A DNA stretch of 22,021 nucleotides, taken from positions 2,249 through 24,269 of IMG/VR virus record IMGVR_UViG_3300030118_000967; one strand, written 5' to 3'. The translations under genes were made by a program, and so were the position numbers. Shown one piece after another: positions 5,890-14,631 of this stretch; positions within the stretch are counted from its first letter, which is position 1; each line of letters begins with the position of its first letter. The notes under the pieces are model-generated. The model was given only the letters and a program-made list of their open reading frames with translations. It was not told where the DNA came from and did no database searches. Origin of the DNA: a virus.

Positions 5890-8193
5890 GTGGCAGTTTC
5901 AAATGTAGAGTTAAGAGTTGGAGCCACTCAAGCAATCACAGCATTAAAGAATGTAAATACTCAGGCGCAAAAATTTAACCAGACTGTAAACGGAACAAAT
6001 AGCAAATTAAAAGATGCTAATAAGACTTTACCAATAGTTTCCAAAAACTTTTTCGGTAGTGGCGCAGCAGCAAAAGGGGCAGCAATAAGTTTTAGAAGTG
6101 CTGGGACTGCATTAGCTACAGCTTTAGGGCCACTTACTGCTGGACTTACTGTAGTTGCTGCACTTACAAAAACATTTCAAAGCTTATCCGCCCAAGACTT
6201 TGCCATTGCAAGAGTAAGGACTCTTGGAGTAAATGTTGAAACTCTTAGACCACAACTTGCAAGCTTATCAAATGAGCTTAGTGGTCAAGTATCACAGCTT
6301 TCATTATTAGAGGCATCTTATGATCTAGCATCTGCTGGTTTTGCTGAAACTGCTGAGATTACAAATATTTTAAAAGCAGCCCAGTTAGGTGCTACTGGTG
6401 GATTTTCTGATTTGCAAACTGTTACTGATGCAACAACATCTGTTTTAAATGCTTATGGCTTAGAGGCTGATAAAGCTGCAAAAATAGTTGACGGATTCGC
6501 ACAGACGCAAGCTGATGGTAAAATTGTTGTAGATCAATATGCAAAGCAGATAGGTCGTATTGCGCCAATAGCTGCTGGTGCTGGTGTAAGTATAGATGAA
6601 TTAAATGCTGCGATTTCTGCTGTCACTGCAACTGGTGTTCCTGTTGAATCAACCTTTGCTGGACTCAGACAAGTTCTTGCTTCAATACAGAAGCCCACTA
6701 GTGAAGCGTCTAAAGTAGCAGAAAAACTTGGTATTGATTTTAGTGCTGCTGCATTAAAGTCAAAAGGATTCAGCGGAGTTTTAGAGGATATTGTTGCAAA
6801 TGGTGGAGCGAGTGCAGACAACTTATCTAAATTATTTGGAAGTGTAGAGGCTCTTACAGCAATACAGCCTCTATTAAATGATGAATTAGTCAAGTTTAAT
6901 CAGGCTCTAGAAAATCAAGCTAATGCACAGGGTAGGGCTGCCCAAGACGCTTTTACAGCAACTAATACAATTCAGGGTCAACTGACAAGATTAAGCTCTG
7001 CATTTACAAATATAACGACAGAAGGTTCTGAATTTGGAATAGTTATAAGAGAAGTTTTAAAAGTAACTGCTGTTACTGTTGAAGCTTTAGGAGTTGCTAT
7101 CAAGGCTCTTTTTACACCTACTAGACAGCTTTTTGCTTTAATTGGTCAGATAGGAAAAGTAATAGCTGATGCAATAGGAATTGATGCAACAAAAACTTTA
7201 TTTAATTTAGAGCAAGGGTGGATACGAATAAAAGAAGCGGTTTCAGAAAGTTCAGAACAAGCTATCTTTTTTGCTCAGGTTGTTGGTGGTGTAATAGGTA
7301 AAATAGTTGTTGCAATTGCTAAAACTGCAACTGGGATAAGGGATACAATCACTGGTCTAGTAGATGGTGTCGTTACTTTTATTAGAGACAAAATAAACCA
7401 GCTAATTGAAAATATTCCAGAACCCATAAAAAAATTATTAGGAGGGCTTGAAATACCAAAACTTGATTTAGATGTAAAAATACCAAAATTGCAAAATGCT
7501 TTTAAAGGTTTAAAAGAAAAAGTTGATGAATTAAAAAATGGAATTATTGAATTTAGTGGAGTTGAAAAGCAAATAACTGAAGAAAATAATAAACAACTTG
7601 ATGCAAAAAATAAAATTGTAGAAACTAATGGAAAAATAAAAACTACTGTTGATGAGATTACAGACGCAGAAAAAAAAGCTAAAGAAGAAGCAGATAAATT
7701 AAAAGCTAAATTTACGAAAATAGGTGAGGATATTGAAAAGGGTATTGTTCAGAATCTTACAGACGCGGTAGATGGTACAAAAACACTTGCAGATGCAGCA
7801 ATAAGCACACTGAATAAGTTAAAACGAAAGTTGATTGAAGTAGCTATTGAAAAGGCAGTAGCTGGTATTGGAGGTCCGATTGGTAGCTTTTTGGGTAAAG
7901 TTTTTGGCGGTTTCAGAGCGTCAGGAGGTCCAGTAGCAGCTAATAAATCTTTTATCGTGGGCGAAAAAGGACCAGAGATTTTGACAATGGGTTCTAGAGG
8001 TGGATTTATTACACCAAATAACAAAATTGGTGGAGCAGGAACGACTAATAATATTGTGGTAAACGTAGACGCTGGCGGGACCTCAGTACAAGGTGACGGA
8101 TCTAGCGCAGATGCACTTGGACAACTTATTGGAGCCATAGTCCAAAGAACATTAATAGAAGAATCACGAAGTGGAGGTCTTTTAAATAGATAA
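5890..8193 (+). CDS. Tail tape measure protein (TP901 family)
   Basis: A 767-residue protein that fixes tail length and is thought to act in DNA ejection. Residues about 100-330 match the TP901 core: ASLSNELSGQVSQLSLLEAS, ASAGFAETAEITNILKAAQL, then a TDATTSVLNAYGL segment and IAPIAAGAGVSIDELNAAIS. Hydrophobic stretches at about 72-93 and 400-495 may enter the host membrane; a Lys/Glu-rich coiled coil covers roughly 535-640. The Gly-rich end with GGPVAANKSFIVGEKGPE (about 678-696) is the usual C-terminal motif of these proteins. Start is GTG at 5890 with AGGAG at 5872-5876, a rather long 13-base spacing. At 1.5 A per residue the tail would be near 115 nm. The length is modest for the family. 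Confidence 0.93.
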   Translation: MAVSNVELRVGATQAITALKNVNTQAQKFNQTVNGTNSKLKDANKTLPIVSKNFFGSGAAAKGAAISFRSAGTALATALGPLTAGLTVVAALTKTFQSLSAQDFAIARVRTLGVNVETLRPQLASLSNELSGQVSQLSLLEASYDLASAGFAETAEITNILKAAQLGATGGFSDLQTVTDATTSVLNAYGLEADKAAKIVDGFAQTQADGKIVVDQYAKQIGRIAPIAAGAGVSIDELNAAISAVTATGVPVESTFAGLRQVLASIQKPTSEASKVAEKLGIDFSAAALKSKGFSGVLEDIVANGGASADNLSKLFGSVEALTAIQPLLNDELVKFNQALENQANAQGRAAQDAFTATNTIQGQLTRLSSAFTNITTEGSEFGIVIREVLKVTAVTVEALGVAIKALFTPTRQLFALIGQIGKVIADAIGIDATKTLFNLEQGWIRIKEAVSESSEQAIFFAQVVGGVIGKIVVAIAKTATGIRDTITGLVDGVVTFIRDKINQLIENIPEPIKKLLGGLEIPKLDLDVKIPKLQNAFKGLKEKVDELKNGIIEFSGVEKQITEENNKQLDAKNKIVETNGKIKTTVDEITDAEKKAKEEADKLKAKFTKIGEDIEKGIVQNLTDAVDGTKTLADAAISTLNKLKRKLIEVAIEKAVAGIGGPIGSFLGKVFGGFRASGGPVAANKSFIVGEKGPEILTMGSRGGFITPNNKIGGAGTTNNIVVNVDAGGTSVQGDGSSADALGQLIGAIVQRTLIEESRSGGLLNR

Positions 8194-8786
8194 TGGCAAC
8201 ATTTCCTTTAATCCAGCCAACATACGGCACAAGAAAAAACAGTACTCCTAATGTAAGAGTTACGAGACTGGGTGATGGATACGAGTTCCGCGCTCTATTC
8301 GGCTTGCCACAAAATCAAGATCCCAAAATATACGATTTAACTTTTAATGTCACAGAGGTCGAAGCAGACGTAATAGAAGCCTTTCTAAGGAGCCGTGTAG
8401 CAGATCAGGCTAGTTTTACATTTACACCACCAGCTGAGGGATTCAGCAACAAAGGAGGAACATTTATTCAATCAAATGGGGCTGGTGCTACAGGTAAAAT
8501 TGTTACCGTATCTTGTACAAACCATGGAGTAGCGATTGGCGATACAATTTCTGTTACTGCAAACAGTGGAGGTTTAGCTAACGGTGATTATGTTGTAAGT
8601 GCTGCTGCGAATCAAAATACATTTACTATAAATTCTGCTGCAAACGCACATGTCACAAGCCAAACTTCTATAACATTTGATTTATCTGGAGCTGGCAAAT
8701 TTGTGTGTGAACAGTGGTCAAAATCTATTCCATTTAGGAACAGAGCTGTAATTAACTGTAGTTTTAGGGAAGTTTTTGAACCATGA
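8193..8786 (+). CDS. Tail tip protein, lambda gpM-like, with inserted beta module
   Basis: A 197-residue minor tail protein. The N-terminal part (FPLIQPTYGTRKNSTPNVRV, then LGDGYEFRALFGLP and a LTFNVTEVEADVIEAFL helix, to about residue 82) and the C-terminal part (KFVCEQWSKSIPFRNRAVIN, to FREVFEP) together form a Phage_min_tail (gpM) domain. Lambda gpM is 109 residues; the excess is an insertion at about 99-162 with the pattern IVTVSCTNHGVAIGDTISV ... GDYVVS ... NTFTI, related to segments in the following tail-tip proteins. gpM-type proteins join the distal tube ring to the tip. Start overlaps the tape measure stop (TAATG). Confidence 0.82.
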   Translation: MATFPLIQPTYGTRKNSTPNVRVTRLGDGYEFRALFGLPQNQDPKIYDLTFNVTEVEADVIEAFLRSRVADQASFTFTPPAEGFSNKGGTFIQSNGAGATGKIVTVSCTNHGVAIGDTISVTANSGGLANGDYVVSAAANQNTFTINSAANAHVTSQTSITFDLSGAGKFVCEQWSKSIPFRNRAVINCSFREVFEP

Positions 8787-9637
8787 CTACAAATCCTATA
8801 TCTGATTTACAAAAACTAACTAACAAATCAATCATAGAACTTTTTTCTATTGAGTTAAAGCCTGATATTCATTACACAAAAAAATCATTTGATACAACTT
8901 ACCAGCAATCAGCAGAAACAATTACTGTAGCTTTAGCGACTGCATTTCTTGAGTTTTCTGTGGGGGATCTGATTAATCTAGAATTTTCTGTAGCACCAGA
9001 AGCTCCTACAGTTCCTGTTGCAATTAGCGGTATATATACCGTAGATACAGTTACATCAAGTAATTTCACTGTCAAAGCATTGAACACTCTAGCTACTGCG
9101 GGTCGTGTTAAAGGAATCGCTAACGCGAAAATAATTAACTCACAAAGACAACCAACAATTTTTTTATTTCACAGCGGTGTAAATATCAAGAATAAATCAG
9201 ACATAATCTGGCAAAATAATAAATATACTAAAATGCCGTGTGAAGCGAGTGGTTTTAAATATTCTGGTAAAGGGACACTGCCTAGACCTACGATTACATT
9301 TTCTAATCTTCTAGGTAGTATTAGTTCAATAATTGCAGATACAAATTTAATTACACCTTTCATTGATATGCAAACTGCAAAAGTAACTAGAATTAGAACT
9401 TTAGCAAAATTTCTTGATGCAGAAAATTTTCCTTCAAATATAAATCCTTTCGGGACACCTGACCCACTTACAGAGATGCCAAGAGAGGTATATTTCATTG
9501 ACAAAAAAAGCTTAGAGAATAGAGATGTTGTACAGTTTGAATTAGTTAGCAGTTTTGATTTAAGTGGTGTTGGCGCACCTAAAAAACTGGTATCCCGCGC
9601 AGACTTCATAGGTGTTGGAACTTTTGTAAATTTTTAG
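8783..9637 (+). CDS. Tail tip protein, lambda gpL-like, lacking the Fe-S domain
   Basis: A 284-residue homologue of lambda gpL (Phage_tail_L). Recognisable segments are SIIELFSIEL (16-25), IFLFHSGVNIKNKSDIIWQN (126-145), the YTKMPCEASGFKYSGKGTLP stretch (148-167) and PRPTITFSN, then PREVYFIDKKSLENRDVVQF and ELVSSFDLSG. A beta module is inserted at about 44-112 (SVGDLINLEFS ... GIYTVDTVTSSNFTVKAL). The protein stops soon after APKKLVSRADFIG, where lambda gpL continues into a C-terminal Cys-rich [4Fe-4S] domain. Only one cysteine (Cys153) is present, so no cluster is possible. The next gene starts one base after the stop, so this is not a sequencing truncation. Start overlaps the gpM stop (ATGA). 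Confidence 0.85.
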   Translation: MTTNPISDLQKLTNKSIIELFSIELKPDIHYTKKSFDTTYQQSAETITVALATAFLEFSVGDLINLEFSVAPEAPTVPVAISGIYTVDTVTSSNFTVKALNTLATAGRVKGIANAKIINSQRQPTIFLFHSGVNIKNKSDIIWQNNKYTKMPCEASGFKYSGKGTLPRPTITFSNLLGSISSIIADTNLITPFIDMQTAKVTRIRTLAKFLDAENFPSNINPFGTPDPLTEMPREVYFIDKKSLENRDVVQFELVSSFDLSGVGAPKKLVSRADFIGVGTFVNF

Positions 9638-9638
9638 T

Positions 9639-9995
9639 ATGACTTGGAAAGAATCTTTTAAAATTTATGCAAAACAAGAGGCACCCTTTGAGGCTTGCGG
9701 TCTGGTAGCTGTTATTAAAGGTGAGGAAAAATTTTGGCCTTGTAAAAATTTAGCTAAAGAAAAAAAAGATTTTTTTATACTAGACCCTGACGACTGGGTA
9801 GAGTGTGAAGATTTAGCAGATGAGATAGTCGGTGTAGTGCATAGTCATCCAGAAATACCAGCAGAACCATCAAGGGCAGATATAGCATCATGTGAGCATA
9901 TTGGTTTTCCATATTTTATTTATAGTATTGTTCAAGATAGTTGGATTTCAGTGGAACCAGAAAATTGGAAAAATTTACAAGCAGGGAGAGCATGA
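9639..9995 (+). CDS. Tail tip JAMM/MPN peptidase domain protein (gpK N-domain-like)
   Basis: A 118-residue single-domain Mov34/MPN/PAD-1 (JAB1) protein. It shows the complete JAMM zinc-peptidase motif: Glu18 in PFEACGLV, HSHP with His68 and His70, then Ser78 and Asp81 in PSRAD, spaced as H-x-H-x7-S-x2-D. A DDWVECEDLADEIVGVVHSH helix-strand precedes the metal site. Lambda gpK is about 200 residues and adds an NlpC/P60 cell-wall hydrolase domain; here that second half is missing. In the tail tip the protein probably acts in tip assembly or protein processing; isopeptidase activity on the beta-grasp gpI is sometimes suggested from gene fusion but is not established. Only a one-base gap separates it from each neighbour. 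Confidence 0.88.
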   Translation: MTWKESFKIYAKQEAPFEACGLVAVIKGEEKFWPCKNLAKEKKDFFILDPDDWVECEDLADEIVGVVHSHPEIPAEPSRADIASCEHIGFPYFIYSIVQDSWISVEPENWKNLQAGRA

Positions 9996-9996
9996 A

Positions 9997-10833
9997 ATGG
10001 AATTAAGAAAAATAAAAGTTTATGGTAAGTTGAGAAAATTATTAGGGGAAAATAGTTTTGAAGCTGCTGTTAATTCACCTAAACAAGCTTTTGATTTTTT
10101 AAGAGCAAACTTTGAGGAGTTTGATCAACACATGAATCAACAACTATATCAGGTGAAAATGGGTGGACGTGTTGTAACTCAAGATGAAATATCATTTTTA
10201 GGTCAAGGGGATATACAAATAGTGCCTGTCGCTGTTGGTTCAGGTTTGTTTGATTTTATAGAAGATTTTTTTGAGTTTGTTTTTGATAACGCAATACCAT
10301 TTGTAACTGCTTTTTTCACAGGAGGTTTTAGTCTTCTTGCTACGGTGGCTGGTATAACTCTTGCAACAGATGTATTAAGTAATAATCGACCAGCAACATC
10401 TCGAAGTTCAGTCGGTGATACAGATCCAAATATAAGAGGTTCTTATGCGTTTAACGGCATACAAAATGTCAGCACTAGTGGAATACCAATACCAATAATA
10501 TATGGATATGTCTATAGCGGATCAATTCTGGTCAGCTCAGGCGTTGATTCTGCCCAGATAGTTCCAGTTTTAACTGATACAGGTACTTATGGACAATCTG
10601 GAAATATAGTTACTATATATATTGATAATCATGGTATAAAAAATGGCGAAAGTGTTCGTTTAGATTGGCTTACAGGACCTTTAGCTGGTTCAAATGTAGA
10701 TGACGGAGGAAGATTTGGAGTTCAAGATGCTACTACAGATACTTTTAAAACTTCTCTTGGTATGTGGAGTAATAAAAATTATGCAAATTCAGTAAACAAT
10801 ACTGTTAAAATTAATGCAAGACATCAAGATTAA
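9997..10833 (+). CDS. Tail assembly protein, lambda gpI-like, with C-terminal beta module
   Basis: A 278-residue protein. Residues 1-80 form a ubiquitin-like beta-grasp domain (MELRKIKVYGKLRKLLGENS ... FDFLRANFEEFDQ ... GDIQIVPVAVG), as in lambda gpI. A Gly/Phe-rich hydrophobic stretch (about 82-128) follows, then SYAFNGIQNVSTSGIPIPII (149-168), the G-x-P-I-P-x-x-Y-G motif of gpI C-termini. About 198-268 carry an added module with DNHGIKNGESVRL. I chose ATG 9997 over the upstream in-frame ATG 9892: it is two bases after the gpK stop, has AGGGAG at 9983-9988, and removes a nonconserved hydrophobic stretch lying inside gpK. gpI acts in tip assembly and is not thought to remain in the virion. 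Confidence 0.82.
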   Translation: MELRKIKVYGKLRKLLGENSFEAAVNSPKQAFDFLRANFEEFDQHMNQQLYQVKMGGRVVTQDEISFLGQGDIQIVPVAVGSGLFDFIEDFFEFVFDNAIPFVTAFFTGGFSLLATVAGITLATDVLSNNRPATSRSSVGDTDPNIRGSYAFNGIQNVSTSGIPIPIIYGYVYSGSILVSSGVDSAQIVPVLTDTGTYGQSGNIVTIYIDNHGIKNGESVRLDWLTGPLAGSNVDDGGRFGVQDATTDTFKTSLGMWSNKNYANSVNNTVKINARHQD

Positions 10834-10839
10834 TTCATT

Positions 10840-13800
10840 ATGGTTAAATTAATTGATGATGAATTATTTGGGAGAGAACCTGACAGCAGAGTATTAGATA
10901 TTCAACTAATAGAAGGTAGTTTAAGAAGTAAACAATTTGCAACAATTATAGATCTGTTAGGATATGGCGAAATTGAAGGGTTTAGAAGTCCAGAAAATAC
11001 AAACCCAGATACGACAGATTCTTTAAATATTGGAAGAGATATTTTTTTAGATAATACACCCTTGGTGAATCCGAGTGGAGATCCTAATTTTGATGATGTA
11101 GAGGTTTTCTTCAGAAATGGAACTACTGATCAAGATCCCCTTAGCACATTTGATACTTTTGGGCCTGACCGAGTAGAAAATACAATACCTGTTGGAGTTG
11201 AAGTAGAAAAAAATACATCTGTTTCAAGATCAATAACAGGTGTTCAAGATGCAAGTGGTAATGAACTAATAAAACTTATAAGAGTATCTATACAGATTCC
11301 ATCTTTGCTGAAATTTACAAATGAAGGCGATATACGCGGTACGGAAGTAAAAATATCAATACGTATTACAGAAAATAATGGAACTGTACATAACCCAGTC
11401 GTAGAAGATTCTATAAAAGGTAAAGCACAAAGTCCTTATGTAAAAGATTATGAAATCCTTTTAGAAAGTAATAATCTGGATTTTCCTTTAACAGTCACAG
11501 TTATAAGAAATACAGAGGATAGCACAGATAATAAGTTGGCAAATAAAACTATTTTTTTATCGTTAACAACAATAATTACAGAACCACAAGCATATAAAGG
11601 CTTTGCTTATGTTGCATTAAGATTTAATGCACAATCTTTCCCATCCTTCCCTAAAAGGATGTACAGGATCAAGGGAACAAGGATCAAGATACCGCATAAT
11701 GCGGAAGTAGATTTAGATAATGGAGCTATTACCTACAGTGGTACTTTTAATGGGACTTTCAAAGCTGACAAAGAATGGAGCGCAGATCCCGCATGGATTT
11801 TATATGACTTATTAACAACAGATAAAGGTTTTGGTGGTCCAGAGGGTGTTATACCTGAAGATTCATTAGATGTGTTTTCTTTTTTCCAAGCATCTAAATA
11901 TGCAAGTGAAATAATTACAGATCCGATAACAGGTATAGACGAACCAAGATTCAGTTGCAATGTAATTTTAAATACAAGGCAAGATGCGTACACTCTGATA
12001 AATGATTTGTGTAGCGTTATGAGAGCAACCGCATTTTATAGTGCTGGGTCGCTTGTTATTAATCAAGACAGGCCAACGAATACAACTACAAATACATCAA
12101 CACCAGAATATGTATTCAATAATTCTAATGTAGGAAGGGATGGTTTTACATATAAACAAGTAGGAGATAAGACAAAATTTACAGAGGTAGAAGTTTCTTA
12201 TTTTGATAATGACACTCAGACACTAGATTTTGAGTTTGTTGATACAAATAAAATACCAGCCTTATCTGGATATATTGATAAATTTGGCAGAATACGAAAG
12301 ACCATTAAAAGTTTTGCATGTACTTCTAGAGGTCAAGCAAATAGATTAGGTAGATGGTTCTTATATACAAACTTAAAAGAATTAGAAGTAGTTACTTTTT
12401 CAACAACTCTAGAAGCTGGTGTTGTTGTAAGACCATCTATGGTTATTGGCATAGCTGATACTTTAAAACAAGGAATTAGAATGGGAGGGCGCATTGCTGG
12501 TCTTAGTAGTTCTGCAGGCAACTCAGATATTGATGAAATAATTTCAGACGGTGATATACCAGCATTGTCATCGGGACTCAACACAATACATGTTGTAATG
12601 CCATCTGCTGCTGCTGTTTCTTCTGACTCAGAAAACAAACAAATAACACTGACACGAAATATAGTATCAATATCTGGCAGAAAAATTACATTAGATGGCA
12701 AAATCAATCCACAAGGCATTTCACCAAATATCGGCACAGTTTATTCAATAACCAGCGCAGCCGTACCAATACAGCTCTATCGCGTAGTTGGGATTGAAGA
12801 AAATAATGATTTTGAATATACTATTTCAGCTATAATTCATGATCCGCTTAAGTACGGAGAGATAGAACGACTAGACACACCCCCTGAGCCAAGAACAATA
12901 AATACTCTTATCGGTCAAGTTTCATCTCCAAAAAATGCTACCGTCACAGAGGAGATAGTTTCGTTAAGAGATCGAGCTGTATCTAGATTAACAGTAGCTT
13001 GGGAGCCAGAAATAGGAGTAAGTGAATATTTACTTGAATATCAATTTACTGATCCTAAATTAGAAATAGCAGACAATCCACAAAGTGTAAGAGTGTCAGC
13101 ACCTACTTTTGAGTTTTACGATGAACTTGCGAGACTTGGTGTATATCAATTTGTTATCAAATCATTTAACTCTTTAGGAAGAATAAGTTCAGATTCTACA
13201 AAAGTGTTTTTTGCAACTTCTGGAAAAACTGCAAATCCCGCACCAATACAGAATTTAACATTTGAACCAATTGACGAAAGAAATATAAGACTACGTTTTG
13301 ATAAGCCTACAGATCCTGACGTGGTGCATGGTGGACGAATTTTGATCAATTATTCTTTTAATCATCAAGGCAAAGGATTATTCTCACAATCAAATTTTTT
13401 ACAAGCAGTCGCTGGAAACTCAACAGAGGCAATAGTGCCACATCCGTGGCAAGGTGAATATATTTTGAAAACTGAAGATGATGGAGGAAGGCAAAGTATT
13501 GAGGAGACATCTGTCATTGTTAATCGTCCTGCGCGTTACAAACTCAAATTAATAGAAAATCAAGAACAAAATAACAATCCTAAGTTTGGCGGTGTGAAAA
13601 AAAATTGCGCTTTCAATACTACAAAAAATGGATTAGTTTCAGATGAAACTGTTACCAGTGGATTTTATGTTTTTGCCTCTGCTTTAGATGTTGGCTCAAT
13701 ACAGCCAGTGCGACTAAAAAGCATTTTGAAAACTAGTTCATATTACCCAAGTGCTATATTCAGTACTAGAACTTTAGCTATTGATAAATGGTTTGAGTTT

Positions 13801-14595
13801 GACGGGACTGACGATCAAGCCGTCAACACAAACGCAAAATTATTAGTCTCACAAACTGATCAAGACCCAAATGCTTCGACTGCTGTAACTTATGGTATGT
13901 CAACTGGCCTTACAGAAATTAATAAAACTAATCATGGTTTAAAAGTTGGTGATAATGTTTTTATTACTTTCACGAGTGGTTTTGCTCAGAATAAAAATAT
14001 TGATCATGATTTTTTAGTTCACAGTTTAGGTTTTAGAGCAAGCACTGGTAAATTTGATGATCCTGATAAATTTGTAGTAGTCACACCACAACCAGAAATC
14101 GGTAATATAATTTTTCAGTCTGGTAATGCAAATTTAAGTAACAAATTTACTCCATTCGATGAATTTATTAACGGAGACTTTACTGCAAGAGGTTTCAAAT
14201 TCAAATGTATTTTTGAAATTTCAGATCCTGCACAATCGATAATAATTGAAGAGCTTGGGTTTTTGGCTGGTTTAGACGGGAGAACAGAAACAAGTATTGA
14301 AAACACATCTTCAACGAATGGCAGATTTACTTCAAGCAGTACGACTAGCACTACTGTTACTTTTGAAGAGCCATTTTTTACTGGTGTTAATGGATTAGAT
14401 GTAGCAGCAAACAGTGCAAAGCCAGCAGTTAGTGTCTCAGTAGAAAATGCTCAGGGTGGAGACTTTGTAGAGATAACAAATATTACAAGTACAAATTTCA
14501 CAGTCAATATAAAAAACAGAGATACAAGCGGTAACGACAGTTTAGTTGTGAGAAACTTTAAATATATTGCTAGGGGTTTTGGACGTACATACTAA
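10840..14595 (+). CDS. Tail tip attachment protein, lambda gpJ-like
   Basis: A 1251-residue central tip protein. The N-terminal part has SLRSKQFATIIDLLGYGEIE and a GRDIFLDNTPL strand; KRMYRIKGTRIKIP and GTFKADKEWSADPAWILYDL (about 300-325) are hallmark gpJ hub segments. GRWFLYTNLKELEVVTFSTT and GIRMGGRIAGL (to about 555) complete the hub. Fibronectin type III-like domains are likely at about 685-790 and 798-880 (LTVAWEPEIGVSEYLLEYQF). A beta module with KTNHGLKVGDNVFITFTSG lies at about 1015-1094, and the C-terminus ends GFGRTY after a TVTFEEPFF-type strand region. The N-terminal half builds the tip trimer; the C-terminal part should contact the receptor. No obvious Shine-Dalgarno at the ATG. 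Confidence 0.9.
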   Translation: MVKLIDDELFGREPDSRVLDIQLIEGSLRSKQFATIIDLLGYGEIEGFRSPENTNPDTTDSLNIGRDIFLDNTPLVNPSGDPNFDDVEVFFRNGTTDQDPLSTFDTFGPDRVENTIPVGVEVEKNTSVSRSITGVQDASGNELIKLIRVSIQIPSLLKFTNEGDIRGTEVKISIRITENNGTVHNPVVEDSIKGKAQSPYVKDYEILLESNNLDFPLTVTVIRNTEDSTDNKLANKTIFLSLTTIITEPQAYKGFAYVALRFNAQSFPSFPKRMYRIKGTRIKIPHNAEVDLDNGAITYSGTFNGTFKADKEWSADPAWILYDLLTTDKGFGGPEGVIPEDSLDVFSFFQASKYASEIITDPITGIDEPRFSCNVILNTRQDAYTLINDLCSVMRATAFYSAGSLVINQDRPTNTTTNTSTPEYVFNNSNVGRDGFTYKQVGDKTKFTEVEVSYFDNDTQTLDFEFVDTNKIPALSGYIDKFGRIRKTIKSFACTSRGQANRLGRWFLYTNLKELEVVTFSTTLEAGVVVRPSMVIGIADTLKQGIRMGGRIAGLSSSAGNSDIDEIISDGDIPALSSGLNTIHVVMPSAAAVSSDSENKQITLTRNIVSISGRKITLDGKINPQGISPNIGTVYSITSAAVPIQLYRVVGIEENNDFEYTISAIIHDPLKYGEIERLDTPPEPRTINTLIGQVSSPKNATVTEEIVSLRDRAVSRLTVAWEPEIGVSEYLLEYQFTDPKLEIADNPQSVRVSAPTFEFYDELARLGVYQFVIKSFNSLGRISSDSTKVFFATSGKTANPAPIQNLTFEPIDERNIRLRFDKPTDPDVVHGGRILINYSFNHQGKGLFSQSNFLQAVAGNSTEAIVPHPWQGEYILKTEDDGGRQSIEETSVIVNRPARYKLKLIENQEQNNNPKFGGVKKNCAFNTTKNGLVSDETVTSGFYVFASALDVGSIQPVRLKSILKTSSYYPSAIFSTRTLAIDKWFEFDGTDDQAVNTNAKLLVSQTDQDPNASTAVTYGMSTGLTEINKTNHGLKVGDNVFITFTSGFAQNKNIDHDFLVHSLGFRASTGKFDDPDKFVVVTPQPEIGNIIFQSGNANLSNKFTPFDEFINGDFTARGFKFKCIFEISDPAQSIIIEELGFLAGLDGRTETSIENTSSTNGRFTSSSTTSTTVTFEEPFFTGVNGLDVAANSAKPAVSVSVENAQGGDFVEITNITSTNFTVNIKNRDTSGNDSLVVRNFKYIARGFGRTY

Positions 14596-14631
14596 ATTAC
14601 AAGTAATATAAGGTAAATAAAAAAAACAACT

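Noticed and set aside
9892-9996. A longer gpI-like protein starting at the upstream ATG 9892 with a hydrophobic N-terminus
   Set aside because: The extra 35 residues lie inside the gpK-like gene in another frame; the ATG at 9997 has a good AGGGAG and starts the conserved beta-grasp domain exactly. The apparent membrane segment is an artefact.
14596-14607. ATTAC-AA-GTAAT inverted repeat after the gpJ-like gene as a terminator
   Set aside because: The loop would be only two bases and no U-run follows; too weak to call.
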